A stretch of 10,028 nucleotides of DNA from Euperipatoides rowelli (taxonomy: Eukaryota; Onychophora; Udeonychophora; Euonychophora; Peripatopsidae), in the NCBI GenBank assembly GCA_003024985.2, contig PXIH01S0063817.1; one strand, written 5' to 3'. The translations under genes were made by a program, and so were the position numbers. How positions within the stretch are numbered: position 1 is the stretch's first letter; every line of letters begins with the position of its first letter. Below the pieces are notes generated by a model that saw only the letters and a list, made by a program, of their open reading frames with translations, was not told where the DNA came from and searched no databases. This document shows positions 9,100 to 10,028 of the stretch, piece after piece.

Positions 9100-9185
9100 G
9101 CTACCTTACTACAGAGGTTTTTTGATCATATTCTAGAAAACAAACCAACAATTTTTGTCACTTACAATGGAGATTCATTTGATTG
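9100..9185 (+). CDS. POLE: POLE exon with Exo II motif
   Basis: The 86-nt exon follows TTTGTTTAG (AG ends 9099), holds 28 codons and ends with TG, two bases of a Trp codon, at a strong GTGAGT donor (9186). The product begins ATLLQRFFDHILENKPTIFV and ends TYNGDSFD plus the split Trp. TYNGDxFDW is the Exo II motif of the polymerase epsilon proofreading domain; its last Asp is the catalytic metal ligand equivalent to human D368. Human POLE has NGDFFDW, so the residue before F367 is Ser here where human has Phe. Counting from D275 in the exon at 4697, the catalytic Asp falls at exactly 368, so no residues are missing across three exons. Exo III and everything after it lie beyond the window. Confidence 0.96.
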
Positions 9186-10028
9186 GTGAGTTAAGAATAA
9201 TGTTAGAAATGTCTCATCTATTTAATAATTTATTTTAAATTTCTAAATTATTATACTGTATATTAAGGGGACAGGCTACTAATAGGTCGAAAAATAGAAA
9301 AATAATTTCATCTATTGCTTTTTGAGTTGATTCTTTTTTTTAGATATAAACTTATCTACTTTCAAAATAAAATCATTTAAATTAAAAAAAAATTCAAAAT
9401 CTATGAAAAAGGCAATTTATGAAGACCATAAAGTAGTTAAAAGATAAAAATAAACCTGTAAAAAGACGTATTTATAAAAGCTTGTAAAAACGCTATCTCT
9501 CCAGCTAGGACGATATGTTTTATATTAAATGAAATCTTGGACCTTCCTGTTTACATTTTTAATGTATGCAATACGTCTAAAACACGTGGAATACAGGAGA
9601 GTTGATAGTAAACTGTGTCTTAAAGGCAATTGTTTAAAGGTCTTTTAGACCTTTAAATGCTAGAAACATTTTTATTGGTTCCATTTGAAAATGACATTTC
9701 AAAAGTCTTCCTATTGGCTGATTGGCAAAATATCGCGATACTATTTTTTCATGAGATCTTTGCGAGTTTTCTTTACATTGTTAGTTTACTTCATATAAAT
9801 AACTAAAATTTCTGAAATCTAAGTTTCTAAACCATTTATTTAATATTTTCAATGCTTTTAATTTAATTTTAACCTTTTTACTAATATCCGTGCAATGTTG
9901 CGCACATATTTGTGTAATTTTAGCAAAATCAATTTATCTATACACCCCCCTAAATAATATTGACCTCAGATATGCATAAATTATCTCAAATTTAGCATAA
10001 TTTTATCAGCTTTCAAACAAGCCTAATC
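9186..10028 (+). other. Start of the next POLE intron, continues past window
   Basis: At least 843 nt after the GTGAGT donor. No further POLE exon appears, judged by a search for the segment after NGDSFDW (PFVEAR-like). It holds a perfect hairpin (9633-9657), the palindrome TATCGCGATA (9731-9740), two CCAAT-like reverse motifs (ATTGG at 9712-9725) and a C run at about 9943-9948. The moderately complex sequence from about 9270 may be an interspersed repeat, but it resembles no family I can name. Confidence 0.6.
9633..9657. repeat. Perfect hairpin, 11-bp arms, 3-nt loop
   Basis: TTTAAAGGTCT (9633-9643) and AGACCTTTAAA (9647-9657) are exact reverse complements around a TTT loop. A stem this tight would fold readily in the pre-mRNA. 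It could be the centre of a palindromic repeat element or chance; nothing around it decides. Confidence 0.8.

Overview
The window is a piece of an AT-rich animal nuclear genome. The evidence is a gene split by spliceosomal introns (GT donors, pyrimidine-rich AG acceptors), transposon debris in several states of decay, microsatellites, and two unresolved bases (N at 4705 and 8554). An invertebrate, possibly an arthropod, is the best guess; the lineage cannot be fixed from this sequence alone.

The one host gene recognised is on the + strand. It is the catalytic subunit of DNA polymerase epsilon (POLE), the leading-strand replicative polymerase. Six consecutive internal exons are present: 2707-2861, 3325-3393, 4340-4472, 4697-4804, 5793-5903 and 9100-9185. 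Together they give 662 nt, or about 220 codons. They join in phase without a stop and run from the end of the N-terminal domain into the 3'-5' proofreading exonuclease. Exo I (FDIET) and Exo II (TYNGDSFDW) are both present. From the exon at 4697 onward the protein aligns without gaps to human POLE residues 268-369 as I remember them. Upstream exons, the rest of the exonuclease and the whole polymerase domain lie outside the window.

Layout: 1-109 flank; 110-599 a broken non-LTR retrotransposon (CR1/Jockey-type reverse transcriptase C-terminus) on the - strand; 600-2706 upstream intron or intergenic sequence with possible LTR-like remnants, a long perfect hairpin and microsatellites; 2707-5903 the first five POLE exons with introns of 463, 946, 224 and 988 nt; 5904-9099 a 3.2 kb intron; 9100-9185 the sixth exon; 9186-10028 the start of the next intron. 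The large intron holds a possible hAT terminus, a frameshifted Ty3/gypsy integrase relic (6125-6617), a GGTGCAT tandem array of alternating 28- and 26-bp units (7516-7740), and an AAAATGAACTT repeat block ending in a hAT-like CACTG (8930-9054).

I found no previously undescribed multigene system. What deserves attention is the structure of the repeats in the POLE introns, the weak splice donors on two exons, and a few lineage-specific residues in the exonuclease.
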